Below, piece after piece: positions 45,498 through 57,103 of a stretch of DNA of 64,000 nt; within the stretch, counting starts at the first letter, position 1, and each line of letters opens with the position of its first letter. The stretch spans positions 161,075 to 225,074 of the forward strand of contig BCKL01000027.1 of the NCBI GenBank assembly GCA_001600635.1, written 5' to 3'. The notes beneath the pieces were generated by a model. That model did no database searches. It was given only the letters and a program-made list of their open reading frames with translations, and was not told the DNA's origin. This DNA is from Leucosporidium creatinivorum (lineage: Eukaryota > Basidiomycota > Microbotryomycetes > Leucosporidiales > Leucosporidiaceae). The translations under genes were made by a program, and so were the position numbers.

Positions 45498-48211
45498 ATG
45501 GCCGAATCGCTCGCCTACGCTGGCTCGCCCTTTGCCGAGTACTTGGCTGGTACGTAGCAGCTTGACCTTTCCCATTGTTGTGCAAGCTCCCCCTCAGCGC
45601 TAGCAAGAGCTGATCCTCTCGCTTCTCGCAGACACGGGCGCCGAGGATCAAGTGCTACAGGATAGCGATGCTCCTTCGTACGCCGAGCTCGACAACGCCT
45701 CAGCAGCAGGGAGCGACGCTATGCCTCGAACCGAAGATGCAAAGGCTCCCCTTCCCCCTCCTCCTTCGGCGCCAGCTCCTGCCACTCCCAAGACGGCCAA
45801 CGACCACTTTTCCGACCTACTCAAATACTCTCTCGCAACCTCTGCGCTCCTCCACCCTCGATTGAGCGATGCCCTCCCCCTCTACCCACAAGCCCGGGCG
45901 CGTGTCGAGCAGCAAAGGACCGCGCCGTCCTCGCCTACTGCCTTGTCGCGCTCCGCCAACTCGCGACGGAGCAACTTGGCCGACTGGGGAGATAGCTGGG
46001 ACACTCGGGGACATGGATGGGCGGACCGAGGCGCGTTGGGAAATACTGCCTTCGCTGTCCGAGGGGTCGTCGGCGCTGTTGCAAGGCTCGTCAAGCCTTC
46101 CAGCGTCAAGCCAGTGCTCGCGACCATTCCATCGATTAGCGATCTCTCGCCTGCACCACCAACGGTGCACTCAACGGTACTGGCGACGGTGGATCGTCTC
46201 GTCTCGGCGGCGCAGGAGCTCGATGTGCGGACGGCGAGGGCATTGAACGGCATCAGAGAGATCGAGTGCATTACATATGGTCTGGGACTGTGAACAGCCT
46301 CTATCTCATGCCTCGACTTCACTCACTGACTCTCTCCGACCTCTCAGATCCGACCCTCTCCCTCCGATCTCTCGGATCGAAGCTCAATCCCTTACCGCCT
46401 CCCCTCCGCTCACCGCCAGCCTCACCGCCTCTACCTCGAGCGCCCGTCCTCGAGTGCCCTCCCCGCTCGGCTTCTCCCCCTCCACCTTTCCCTCACCAGA
46501 CCTCCCTTCCCAACCTCCCATGCGCGCCCTCCCTCTCCGCCGAATCCTCTCCGAGACGCTCGACTCGACTACCGAAACCCTCACTGCCGCTCAAACAGCC
46601 CTCACCACCATCACCGGCTTCTCCTCCCCCTCCCCTACTCGCGATACTCTCGAACTCTCGCGGCATGAAGCTCAAGCGCAACAAGATCGCATCGATGCCG
46701 AAGCTCGCGAGAGGGAACTCGAACAGCTCGCGCTAGAGGAGGAGAAGACGACGAAGGCTAAGCGCCTGTCGTGGAACTCGGAGCCGAGTCTCAGCGACAG
46801 CACCTTTGGCGGGATCGAGCGCAAGACGTCGGTGCGGAATCGCAACAAGGCCGTCGCTACCGCTGCAGGACATCGCGTTCGACCTTCAATTGGAACCGTC
46901 GGAGTTTTTGGCGTCGGCACTGCGGAGGGAGGAGCCGATTCGCTGTCATCGCCGTCAAGGAAGCAGCGCCGCCGACCCGCTTCGCTCGGCGTATGGCCAG
47001 GTCAGAGCCTCAGCTACGCGCTCAGGGATCACGACGAAACCTCGAGCCCTCAGGACTCGCCCATCAAGCGCAAGCCGTCCAAGGAGCGGGAGCGAGAGCT
47101 CGCAGAGCAGCGCGCCGAGGAGTCGTTTGGCCTAATGGCGCTGCAGGATGCGTTCGAGGAGATGCACGATGCGCGGAGGGTGTTGCTCTGGCGGACGATG
47201 GAGCTGGTGGATCGGTCGGTGGAGCCAGAGCGATGGGTCGAGGTCGGCAGGCTGCTCGACCGCCTCACTGGCGCTCTGAGGCAGGCGTCGAGTCGGGTGG
47301 CCAAGGGGGTCGAGGTCGAGTTTGGAAGCTCGGGCTTGGGATCCGACAAGCTCGCTCTCGGACGGTCGACGTCGAAGCGACTGTCGGGCGTGGATTTCGG
47401 CGCCGCTGGACTACCTTCCCCTCCTCGGTCCCGCCCTCTCAGCCTCATCGCCTCTTCACCTCAGCTCAAGCCTACCTCCTCCCGCACCTCTCCCAATCGA
47501 CCACCATCCACCACCCATGCTCGACAACCCTCTCGCCCTTCTTTCGCCCCTCCTCAACCCTCCCCCTCTCAAACCTCCCTCGCCGCCCTCGAGCAGCGCA
47601 ACACCTCCATCAGCGTCGCCCTCCGCACCATCGCCGCCAAGATCCACGTCGTCCAAGATGATGCCAAGCGACGAGCTGGCTCCTCATCCTCTTCCAACGT
47701 CGAGGTCGACCGACTACTCGCTACTCACGACTCGATTCGGTCGGATCTCGAGGCGCTGCTGAGGGAGTGGGAGGACAGTCGGGTGGCTCTTCGAGGGGTC
47801 GTCAGACCTGCAGAAGTCAAGAGCAGCTCGGAATCGGAGGAGGAGGAAGCAGGATCCACCTCGCTCGACTCCATCCCCGACGTCGAACTGGAGGAGGAAG
47901 CACCTCTCGTGGCCGTCGACGCCGGCATGGAGCTCGTTTCGTCCGCCGTCAACGACGAGGAGGACGATCTGGTCTGGCCTCCTCCAGCAGATCCCGAGCC
48001 GTTTGTGGAGCAGGTCTACGAAGCTGTTGCGGGGACGTCGACGAGGACCGGGACGGCAGGATTGACACCGACGAGGGAGGAACGGATACGAGCGATGAAG
48101 GAGGCGCGAGAATCTCCTCCTCCACCACCTTCAGGGATGCGATTGGAAGCTGGGATGGTCGAAGAGCTCAGGAGTGTGTTAGATAGACGTCGCCCCGAGC
48201 CTGTTGCTTAA
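45498..48211 (+). CDS. Vezatin-like myosin-binding protein
   Basis: Exons 45498-45549, 45632-46289 and 46348-48211 sum to 2574 nt, 857 residues. Seen: start MAESLAYAGSPFAEYLADTG; a region with LVSAAQELDVRTARALNGIR and then IECITYGLGLSDPLPPISRI, which is only read when the 46290-46347 intron (donor GTGAAC, branch CTGAC) is removed; long Ser/Pro-rich parts; helices FGLMALQDAFEEMHDARRVL; SLAALEQRNTSISVALRTIA; an acidic stretch; and a tail with ERIRAMKEARESP and VEELRSVLDRRR. Known: the LxxPLPPISRIE motif and the helical core are typical of the fungal vezatin / myosin-binding family (vertebrate VEZT binds myosin VIIA; yeast Inp2 is a Myo2 receptor on peroxisomes). Inference: adaptor between a membrane and a myosin. 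I see no clear membrane span, which would be expected, so the membrane link is unsure. Confidence 0.65.
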
Positions 48212-48515
48212 TCTTAGCTCGGTGGTCGTCGCTCCCCTCTGCGATTCGGCGCAAATCTCCCCAGCTCGATAGACCGGCAAGCCGTTCCGTACATGCGTTC
48301 ACCGCCAATCAAGAGCCCTGCTCACAGGTCGGCGAAATTGCTTTTCCTTGGGTGAAGCGACGGCGAAGGTCACCTGTGAAAAGCTTCAGCTTCGGTGCCG
48401 GGAGTGTGGGCGGCGCGGGGCGGCCTAGTGTGGAGTCTCCAGAGGGGGCAACCCTGAGAGCCTTTGCCTTCTTGCCACCACCTTCGCAACACAGCTCGAC
48501 GCGACTGAACTTGCG
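48212..48515. other. Intergenic: promoter of second permease
   Basis: About 300 bp between the vezatin-like stop and the permease start codon. Probably contains the 3' end of the former and promoter of the latter; nothing specific seen. Confidence 0.45.
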
Positions 48516-51445
48516 ATGTCCGAATCTCTCAACTCTCACGAGAAGCAGCTTCGCCCCTTGGAGGATGAGCACGTCAGCAGCAAGGAGCACATCCACTCTT
48601 CGGCGTATAACGTCGACGAGAAGTCTCTCCTTCGCAAGATTGACTTCAAGGTGAGTACTTGGGCGTCTGTAACAGCAGATGCATCTCAAGCTGACTTCTC
48701 TACCATTGCTCGCAGCTTGTACCCTTCCTCAGGTGAGCTGCAGCTCGAGCGAATGAGGTGACGGGTTGAATCTCGGCTGACTCTTACGGCCCCCACGGCC
48801 TTTTCTCCGCTTGCTCTTCCGTGCGCCTGCAGTCTGTTGTATCTTCTGTGAGTACTTTGGAACGCTGCAGATACCAACCGATGATGCTCAGCAACCTACC
48901 AAGTCCTGAGAGCTGACCTTCCCCTTTCTCGCTTATTCTTCCCCCGATGCGCTTTGTTCTCTGCTCTTTAACGCGTCCACAGCTCGTTCCTCGACCGTGT
49001 CAACATTGGACAAGCCAAGCGTGAGTCTCAGCGCGGCAAGAGAGCCCTGTAGGCTGTGCTGATCTTCCTTCGCTTCGCAGTTGATGGCCTCGAAGCCGAT
49101 TTGAAGCTTGTCGGCAACCAGTACAACATTGCTCTCGTCGTGTTCTTCGGTTAGTACTCCCATCGATCACTCCTTATACGAGCGCTAGCTGATCCGAATT
49201 TCCTCTACAGTCGGATATGTGAGCTCGGACCTCGGCGCTCTCTCTCGACTCGGCGGCTACTTACGAGTTTTCTCTGTTCGCCGCCAGGTCATCACTGAGG
49301 TCCCTTCCAACATCTTGCTCAAGAAGCTTCGCCCTACCCGCTTCGTACGCTTGGCCGCTGTCAAGCCTTCGCCGAACTTTCGCTGATCTTGACTTCTCCT
49401 CATTCCCTTTTCTGCCTCATCGCGCTCTAATCGCATCTATCACCCACTCCGACCCATCAGATCCCCATGATCATGATCTCTTGGTGCGTTGAGGCAAGGT
49501 CAATGAGGCTGACGACGTCGCGCCGAGCTGATCTCCTGCCTTCTCGTCGAAAAGGGGAATCGTCATGACTTTGATGGGCATTGTACACAACTTTGCTGGA
49601 CTTACGGCAGCTCGCTTCGTGCTGGGCTTGACCGAGTCTGGTCTGTTCCCCGGTATCGTGAGTTTCTGTGCTCGGCGCTCTTCTCGGCGCTCACTGACGC
49701 TCCTTCCTTCCTCCCTGGATATCCACAACCTCGTAACAGTGCTTCTACCTCACCATGTGGTCCGTGCATATACCACAGCACTCACAAAGCCTTATTTCTG
49801 ACCCTTCTTCACCTCGCAGGTACAAGCGGCGCGAGGCCAACCTTCGCATCTCCATCTTCTTCTCCTCCGCGACTCTCGCTGGAGCCTTCGGAGGTGCGCT
49901 AGTCATGGGAAACATGACGAGAGGCTTCGACTGACCCAAATGCTGGCCTCTACAGGTCTTCTCGCCTACGGCATCTCGCAGATGGGCGGCCTCGGCGGAC
50001 GTGCTGGATGGGTGGGTCTCTCTCCTCGCCTCAGATTACTATTTCAAAGCTGATTTGATCCTTCTTGTAGTCCTGGATGTGAGCCTCTTGCTTCCGTCGC
50101 AGCTCGCAAGCTCACCGAACCCAGCTGACCCGCGTCGAACCGCAGCTTCATCATCGAGGGTCTCCTCACCCTCGTTGTCGCTTGCGCTGCACCCTTTCTT
50201 ATGGCAGATTTTCCCGCTGAGGCTACGTTCCTCACCCCCGATGAGAAGGCTGCCGTCATTGCTCGTCTCAGGGAGGATCAGGGAGCTGCCGGCGAGGCCA
50301 AGTTCAGCAAGGTTCACTTTTACAACGCCGTCAAGGACTGGCGCGTCTACTGCTATATGCTCATCTACATCGGTCAGTATACATTGCTATTCGACGAGAG
50401 TCGAGCGCTGACAGTAGCCTACAGGTGTCGCCGAGCCTCTGTACTCGCTCGCTCTGTGAGTCTCGGTCTCGGCGCTCGTTTCTCGGACCAAGCTGACCCT
50501 CCTTCGCCTTTTCAGCTTCGTTCCTACCATTATTGCCAACCTCGGAACCTTCACCCGCCCCCAGGCTATGCTCCTCAGTACTCCTCCTTACTTCCTCGCC
50601 TTTTTCGTGACCTTGTAAGTTCGCCGAGCACGAGCGCCGAGCGGGCACCTCAGCGTCCAGCTGGCCGAGCTGACACTCTCGCAATGTACAACAGGGCCAG
50701 CGCCGTCTACTCTGATCGCATTGGGCACCGCGGCCTCTTCAACGTCTTCTGGATGTCGGTCGCCGCTCTCGGCTACATTCTCCTCATCGCCGTCGACCCA
50801 AGGAAGAGCCCTGGCGTCAGCTATTTCGGAGTCTTCCTCGCTGTAACGGGAGTCGCTCCCTGTATCTCTGGAACCATCACCTGGTGCGGCAACAACATCG
50901 GCCCTACGCTCAAAAGGGCCACCGGCATGGTTAGTCCTCTCGGCGGGCTCTGGAGCGGCTGTATTGCACCTTACTGACCCAGATATACTCACAGGGAATG
51001 ATGTTCACTCTTGGTAACTCTGGAGGAATTGTCTCGTCCCTCGTCTACTTGTGAGCCGCTTCAAACGTCGAAGGCCGAGGTTCGGCGCTCACCCTTCTCT
51101 CACCATCCACAGTAAGAAGGACTCTCCCCGCTTCCAGCGCGGTCACGCCGTTGGCCTCGGATTCGCATTCATGGCCATCTTCCTCTCCCTCTTCCTCACC
51201 TTCAATTTCAAGCGCGAGAACGCTCGCCGCGACGCCCTGTACGGTACCGCTACTTTGGGTCAGGACGACATTGTCAACGGCAAGATGACTCCGGAGCAGG
51301 CACAACGCTGGGGACTCGAGGGCATGTCGGAAGACGAGATCATGGCTCTAGGTGACCGAGTGAGTGCTTCTCGGCGATGGGTTGAGGCGCCGAGCTGACC
51401 TTTCTACCTTTCCTACAGCACCCTGCCTTCCGCTACATCTGTTAA
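48516..51445 (+). CDS. MFS permease of the allantoate/nicotinate (DAL5/TNA1) family, microexon-rich
   Basis: Twenty exons: 48516-48650, 48716-48732, 48833-48847, 48983-49020, 49081-49149, 49211-49218, 49288-49344, 49461-49483, 49555-49657, 49740-49759, 49820-49893, 49956-50011, 50071-50078, 50146-50372, 50425-50455, 50516-50614, 50695-50929, 50995-51050, 51113-51359 and 51419-51445; they sum to 1545 nt (514 residues) with every phase agreeing. Seen: KIDFKLVPFLSLLYLLSFLD, RVNIGQAK, GNQYNIALVVFFVGYVITEV, PSNILLKKLRPTRF, WGIVMTLMGIVHNFAGL, ARFVLGLTESGLFPGI, CFYLTMWYKRREANLRISIF, GRAGWSWIFIIEGLLT, a central soluble part (FPAEATFLTPDEKAAVIARL), and a 12-span-like second half. Known: these motifs define the fungal ACS family importing organic anions such as nicotinate, allantoate or tartrate. 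Substrate not assignable. Two exons are 8 nt, others 15, 17, 20 and 23 nt. Confidence 0.92.
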
Positions 51446-51785
51446 ATGCTATAGTGCTTCCGCTTAGGGGGGTTTCTCGATTTCTGGGATCGTGTAGTGC
51501 TTGTGGGATTCAAAGGCAGTCTTCACTTCATCGTTCGCCGAGGGTCTGAGCGATCGCCAAAGCTTGCAGCGCATTTTCTCGAGCAGCTTGATGCTGTACA
51601 GCAACGTGCAAAAGACCCCGAGGAGAGCCAACGTGGCATACATCGCTCCGCCTCCGGATCACCCTTCAGCTCCCGGCCGAACGCCCGAGTTTGCGGTCGC
51701 TTTCGCTCTTTCTCTTCGCTCGTGTCCTGCTTTCAAGTCCTACTCCACCTGCGCGCTTTCTAAGGACAGAGTACAGAAGGTCGAC
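51446..51785. other. Intergenic between two transporter genes
   Basis: About 340 bp, same-strand spacing. An open frame runs into the next start codon from upstream (51501 on) but lacks conserved text. Nothing else seen. Confidence 0.45.
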
Positions 51786-54028
51786 ATGTCGCCCCAGGAG
51801 ATCAAGATCGCGCCCATCCCCCTACAGCCCGCAGAACTGCAGTCGCCGGTTGCTTCAGAGTCCACGCTCGAGAAAGTCGATGCGGAGCCGTTGGAGGAGC
51901 GGGATGAAAGCAGGATGCCACAGGGAATGAAGCTGTTTGCTATTATGGTGGCTCTGCTGATCGCCGAGATCCTCGTTGGCTGTAAGCGGAGGACTTCGAG
52001 GTGCCGCTACTTCCGCTAACAATCGTTCTGCTGATGTAGTGGACCAGACGATCGTAGCGACGGCGACCGCAACAGTAGCAAACGAGTTCGGCGCTCTACA
52101 GGATGTAGGTTGGTGTAAGTTGGCCCAGTCTGAGAAGCTGCCGACGCCGAGCACCGACGCCGAGAGTCGCTTCGCTCCGCTGAAGGCTAACCACCTGATC
52201 TCGACCCACGCAGATGGATCGGCGTACCTCCTGACCTGCTGTTCCCTCATGGTGAGCTCGAAGCCTGGAGGGCGACATCTCGCCCTCATGACAACGTCGC
52301 CGACTGCTTCTCTCGTTCGGCGCTGATCGCTCGTCCCTCTCGCAGCCCCTCGCCGGTAGAGCCTACGCCTTCTTCTCCCAGAAGTACACCTTCCTCGCGT
52401 CCCTCTGCGTTTTCGAACTCGGGAGCATCGTCTCGGCTGTCGCGCAAAGCAGTACCGTTTTCATCCTCGGGCGAGCCCTCCAAGGGGCTGGGTACGCAGG
52501 TGTATTCATAGGTGTATTGTCTATCTCCGCCAGCTCGCTCCCACTGCGTTTACAACCGGTCATGACCAGCCTAATGGGCGCGGCGTGAGTTCGTTTTCGC
52601 TTCTCGAGCTCGACCGAGGCTAATCACACTCACAGATATGGAGCAGGAGCAGTCATTGGTCCTCTGATTGGCGGGGCACTCACTTCCAGCTCGCTCACCT
52701 GGCGTTTTTGCTTTTGGGCAGGTCTTCTTGCTCTTCCGAAATCCCATGCGCTCGGCGCTGACCTTTGGCCCATCTCTCACCTCACAGATCAACCTCCCAC
52801 CGGGCGCCGTCACCGCCGTCATCATTATCTTATGGTGCAACCCTCCGCCACTCAAGCAAACCCTCTCTGTTCGCCAGCGCATCCTCCACATGGACTGGGC
52901 CGGCGCCGCCCTCCTCCTCGGCTCGACCATCTGCCTTCTCATCGCCCTGCAAGAGGGAGGCATCATCACGCCCTGGAAGAGTGCCAAGATTATCGGCCTC
53001 CTCGTCGGCTTCGTGCTCCTCTTCGCCGCCTTCATCGTCCTCCAAATCTGGCTCGGCGACGCCGGCAGCATCTCGACTCGCCTTCTTCGCAACAGGAGTA
53101 TCGCCTTCACTGCTCTGGAGAACTTCTGCTGTAGGTTGTCATCCCTCTTTATCTACCTCCATTCGAGCTCGAGCTAATGACCTCCACCTTCCTCAGGCGG
53201 AGCCACCTATTACTCGATCCTCTACTACGTCCCCATCTTCTTCCAAACCGTCCAGGGATCCTCGCCCGTCCGATCCGGAATCCAAACGATAGCAATCGTA
53301 CTCCCCAGCATGCTCTTCGGTACGCTCGCAGGCGCCATCGTCTCGCGATACGGATCCTGGCATTGGGAGATGCTCTTCGGCACCGGCGGAACGGCCATTG
53401 CGGCGGGGCTCTTCGCTACAATGACTGAGGAGACGTCGGCGGCCAAGTGGATTGGATATCAAGTGCTGGCGGGTGCTGCCATGGGAGCTCTCTACATGTG
53501 AGTCGAAGCATTTCGGCTTGAGCGACGAAGTTTCACCTCGGACTGCCCGTCTCCCCGATTGAGCTAACTGTCTCTTACGATCAGGCTGGGCTTCATCGCG
53601 AGTCAAGTGTTACTGCCAGAGAAAGACCGCGCACGAGGATCAAGCGTCGTCGTCTTCTTGCAGCTCTGGGGCGCAACGTGAGTTCGGCGCTCCCTCTTTC
53701 GTCCACGACCTCTCGCTGACCTCAACACCCATGCTACAGCATCTGGGTCTCCGCCTCGGAAGCCATCTACCAATCCTCCTTTGCCTCCGGACTGTCCAAG
53801 ATCCCCGGCCTCGACGCCAAACACGTCCTCGAATCGGGAGTGACGGGCTTCCGCGACACCGTCTCGGGCGACCAATTGCTGCAGGTCATCAAGCTCGCCG
53901 TTGTCCCCTCGCTCTTCAATGTCTTCGTCGCTATCGCAGCTCTCGGCGCGATTGGCACGCTGGCCGTGTTCTGCATAGAGTGGAAGGTCATCGACGTCAA
54001 GAAGGGGCGGAAGGACATTGAGGGGTAG
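51786..54028 (+). CDS. DHA2-family drug:H+ antiporter (MFS, 14-span type)
   Basis: Exons 51786-51981, 52040-52114, 52214-52251, 52346-52584, 52636-52717, 52788-53130, 53197-53497, 53585-53677 and 53740-54028 sum to 1656 nt (551 residues). Seen: MKLFAIMVALLIAEILVGLD then QTIVATATATVANEFGALQD, the motif D1 signature of DHA2 transporters; VGWYGSAYLLTCCSLMPLAG; LGRALQGAGYAGVF (motif B, with its Arg); GAAYGAGAVIGPLIGGAL (motif C); WRFCFWINLPPGAV; and a second half with YYSILYYVPIFFQTVQGSSP and FIASQVLLPEKDRARGSS. Known: DHA2 antiporters export toxic compounds, siderophores or amino acids using the proton gradient at plasma or vacuolar membrane. The intron at 52718 has a GC donor (GCAGGT), required for the CFWINLPPG join. 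The substrate is unknown. Confidence 0.92.
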
Positions 54029-54302
54029 AGGGGAGCTTGGGCCAGTAGGGTGCAGAGCTTCAGACGGCTGTAGACTTATAATTATGTAACTTGGGCTAGA
54101 GCTTGACGCTTATTCGAGGTACTGGAGCAGGCATGCGAGCGAGTTCGGCGAAAGGAGGAGGCGTCGGCGATAGTCGAGCAGGCTTCGAGCTACTCGCAAG
54201 CTGCTCTCGACCGAGTTCAAGATGACTGAACACTACTTTGCTATTTTTGCACTGCCCTAGAAGCTACAGCAAGCGATACGTTTAACGACTCCCCTTCCTC
54301 CT
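54029..54302. other. Intergenic between converging genes
   Basis: Short 3'-to-3' gap of about 270 bp between the antiporter and the GST-like gene; nothing recognised. Confidence 0.4.
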
Positions 54303-55623
54303 TCAGTGCAGTCCCTCGCCGTAGACCTCCTGGAACGACTCCCGTGCAAAGAGGGCGGTGAGGTAGGCGGTGAGCTTGGGTCCGACCGTGACGCCGTTGA
54401 CGAGGTTCTTGTCGAGGAGGGGAATGGCCGTCTCGAGGTCCGAGATGGAGGTGGCTCCGGCGACGGCGAGGATGCGGGCGAAGAAGGCTCCGACGTGGAG
54501 GCTGTAGATGGGACGAAAGTCAGCAGGACTCGAGCACTAGCGGGGCCGACCGCCAAGCGAGCAACCGAACTCACTCGGCGAGAGCGATCTGATCGCCGAC
54601 GGCGAATCCAGCTCCGAGCTTCTCTTCCACCGTCTGCACCGTCTTACTCAAGTCACTCCACATCTTCTTGCTCGTCTCGATCCACCCAGCCGCATCCTGC
54701 TTGCCCTCGTAAATCGCCAATAGCCCTCCGTTCTCCTTGATCTTGTTCTCATAGAAGGTCGCGAGCCGTCCACTAGCATCAGCGCTGCTCTCGCTCTCCT
54801 TGGCGTAACGCTCCAGAGCCTCCTGCCTGCCCTTCAAGAACGCGCCGGGCACACTGCCGAGCTTGGCCTTCCTCTCCTCCTCCGAGCGGAAGCTCAGGAG
54901 GAGGGCATTTGGGTCGGGCGCCGACTCGGAGTGGACGAGTTGGATGAAGAAGGTTGAGTCGGCGGATCCTTGGATCGTGGCGGGTGAGAGGGAAGGAGCG
55001 TGATGCGAAGTCGAGCGGGTGGAAGCATCGAGGAAGTCGACAATCTCGACGGTCGAGGTGAGGGACTTGTACTTGGTGGGAAGGTCGGGAGAAGTGGTGT
55101 GAGAGTAGGGAGCTACGAGCGCTGGAACGGTTCCTGTAGGCGAGCAGTCGTTAGCTGCTGTCCACGCTAGTCGCGTGAGCCTGAGCCTGAGCCGTTGAGC
55201 GCACCTTTGGGCGAGACTGAGCGGAGCAAGAGCAAGGTCAGTAGAGATCTTTCGACTCTGTAATACTACACAACTTACTCTTGAGGAAGGCGGGCGCAAA
55301 GTTCTGTCCCTCGACTGCAGAAACGGGCCCCGCTTGGGTGAGCGAGCGTCATCAGCTAGGGAAGGGGGAGGAAAGACTTACGGAGGTTGACGGTACGCTT
55401 CTCGAGCTCGTTGTCGGTGAAGCCCTTCTCGATAGCAGTGAGGAGCGGTACAGCACTCCAGACCGAACCGGCAGGGAACGAGTCTGCAGCGGGAGGAGGA
55501 TGAGGATGAGGAGAGGCGGGGTCAGCGCTGGGGGTGAGACGGGTTTGGGGAGCAGCTGCTAAAGGCGTGCAGCAGCAGCGCGGTAGACCTACAGAGGGTA
55601 GCTTTGGGCACAGGAGTAGTCAT
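54303..55623 (-). CDS. Glutathione S-transferase-like protein
   Basis: The first exon is 55623-55593 (MTTPVPKATL plus one base); four further exons end at the stop 54303-54305. Seen: N-terminal thioredoxin-like half with ATLYSFPAGSVWSAVPLLTA, IEKGFTDNELEKRTVNLR, GQNFAPAFLK, GTVPALVAPYS and TVEIVDFLDAS; C-terminal helical half with FLKGRQEALERYAKES, ATFYENKIKENGGLLAIY, GWIETSKKMWSDLSKTV, GFAVGDQIALAELHVGAFFA and KLTAYLTALFARESF. Known: this is the GST fold, in which the N-terminal domain binds glutathione and GTVPAL carries the cis-Pro. A Ser or Tyr in YSFPAGS is the likely catalytic-position residue. Role: conjugation or reduction of electrophiles, or a scaffold; class not assigned. Cytosolic, no signal peptide. 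Confidence 0.8.
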
Positions 55624-56030
55624 GTTGAAGCAGAGACGAGGTTATGGGAAGAGAGTGAGAGGGAGATCAGTCGAGATCTCGAAGGAAGACCTGGGAGTTG
55701 GGGAAGAGGAGGTGTTGGTGATGCTGCCGTCTTGTACAACGCTGCAGCGGTTACATCCTGCATTCTTGAATTTCGATTGGATCTCTGCGGCAAAGCAGCC
55801 GCTTTCTCAGCTCAGGCTCGGCGGGCGCTGCTGAGCGGCGCTCCTTCGTGGAGATCACTACAAGGAAGCTCGTTACCAGCACAAGACTATCGCTAGAATC
55901 ATCCTCCCTATACACACGCCCGACCTGAGCTCTGAGCTAGCGAGCAACCCTCGGCGCTGGCTTTCGCCGAGCAACCGAGCTCGTGCTCTCCGCCTCCCTC
56001 GTCTCGATATAATAGCTCACCCCATCTCGC
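55624..56030. other. Intergenic
   Basis: About 400 bp: promoter side of the GST-like gene and 3' flank of the next minus-strand gene. Two CGCCGA-type hexamers near 55955-55970. Nothing else. Confidence 0.4.
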
Positions 56031-57103
56031 CTACATCACCGTACAAGCGACCTCCATCGGCGACTCGAGCTCATGGAACTGCGCCACGCCAGAACCAAGT
56101 CAGCTCTCGCTCGGCGTTCACTCTCAACTCCAGCGGGACTGACCTGCGCCGTATCCAGCACGATATCCGCCTGCGCCATCTTGCCCTCAAAGATCTTAGC
56201 CACGCACATGGCCGAACCTCGCCGCTCGTGCTCGACTTCGTGCTTGTACTTGCCCTTGGGGTTGATGGGGATGCCGATGATGGTGTATTGGAGGCCGACG
56301 GCGGCTGCTTCGAGGGTGCTGGGATCGAGGAGAGGGTCAGCGGTGAGCAATGGAGGAGCTGTAGGGTGAGACGACGTACGCAGTGCCGTCCATGTCCATG
56401 AGGCTGTGCTTGAACTGGATCCTGATCGCCTGCAAAGAGAGAGAGAGAGCGGATCAGCGGTAGGAGGGAGGATGCGCGAGGTCTCTACTTACATGCATCC
56501 GACTCCTCAACGACTCAACCGACTTCATCAGCCCATCTAGGTCGGTTTCTCGGCAATTGACCCTGTGCCGAGGCTCGGTCAAGTCAGGAAACGAGGCGAA
56601 GCGCGGGTCAGAGAGCACCCCCACCTATGCGAGTAGGCCTCATGGTAGAGCTGCGGTAGGATCTCATTCCGTAGCTCGTCGAGAGGGTAGCCGGGGACCG
56701 AGAAGAGGGTGGAGATGGCACACTCGACGAGGGAGACGGGCGTGAGGTGCTTCGGCAGATGAAAGGCAGGCGGTTCGGCGTGCGAGTGTTGATGACCCGA
56801 TTTTGAGCGTCCGAACGAAAGCGCTCGGCGATGCTTCTTCTCGCTATCGCCGCCGCTGCTAGTCGAGGAGAAGGTCGAGGAGATGGTGTCGCTTCGTGGG
56901 ATGTCGAGGCCGAGACCTGGTGAGGTGGCATCTCCACTGGTACCCGAGGCAAAGGAGATGGCTCGGCTTCCACCACCGAGGGAGGATGAGCTTTCTAGGA
57001 CGGGCGAAGTGCTCGGCGAGGAGGAGAGGGCGCTCGAGTCCAAGTCGGTGGTGAGTCGAGCGATGTCGGGCTTGGGGGAGCGGAAGAAGTGTTTTGAGGG
57101 CAC
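56031..57103 (-). CDS. Conserved-looking protein of unknown function, 5' end unresolved
   Basis: The main exon begins after a CACACAG acceptor at about 57103 and reads PSKHFFRSPKPDIARLTTDL; later exons give SLVECAISTLFSVPGYPLDE and LRNEILPQLYHEAYSHRW, VNCRETDLDGLMKSVESLRS, MHAIRIQFKHSLMDMDGTA, STLEAAAVGLQYTIIGIPIN, EVEHERRGSAMCVAKIFEGK and a last exon FHELESPMEVACTVM with stop at 56031-56033. Seen: about 110 low-complexity residues at the N-terminus, then a compact region with regular hydrophobic spacing, so it appears to be a folded domain; I do not recognise it. No in-frame ATG precedes the first exon: the only ATG in the intron (57193) does not join in phase. Either a first exon lies further upstream, within the divergent promoter of the gene at 57397, or a non-ATG start is used. 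Confidence 0.55.

Noticed and set aside
46771-47661. 296-residue open frame on plus strand in another frame of the vezatin-like gene
   Set aside because: Composition typical of a frame-shifted GC-rich exon; the frame of 46348-48211 has the family motifs.
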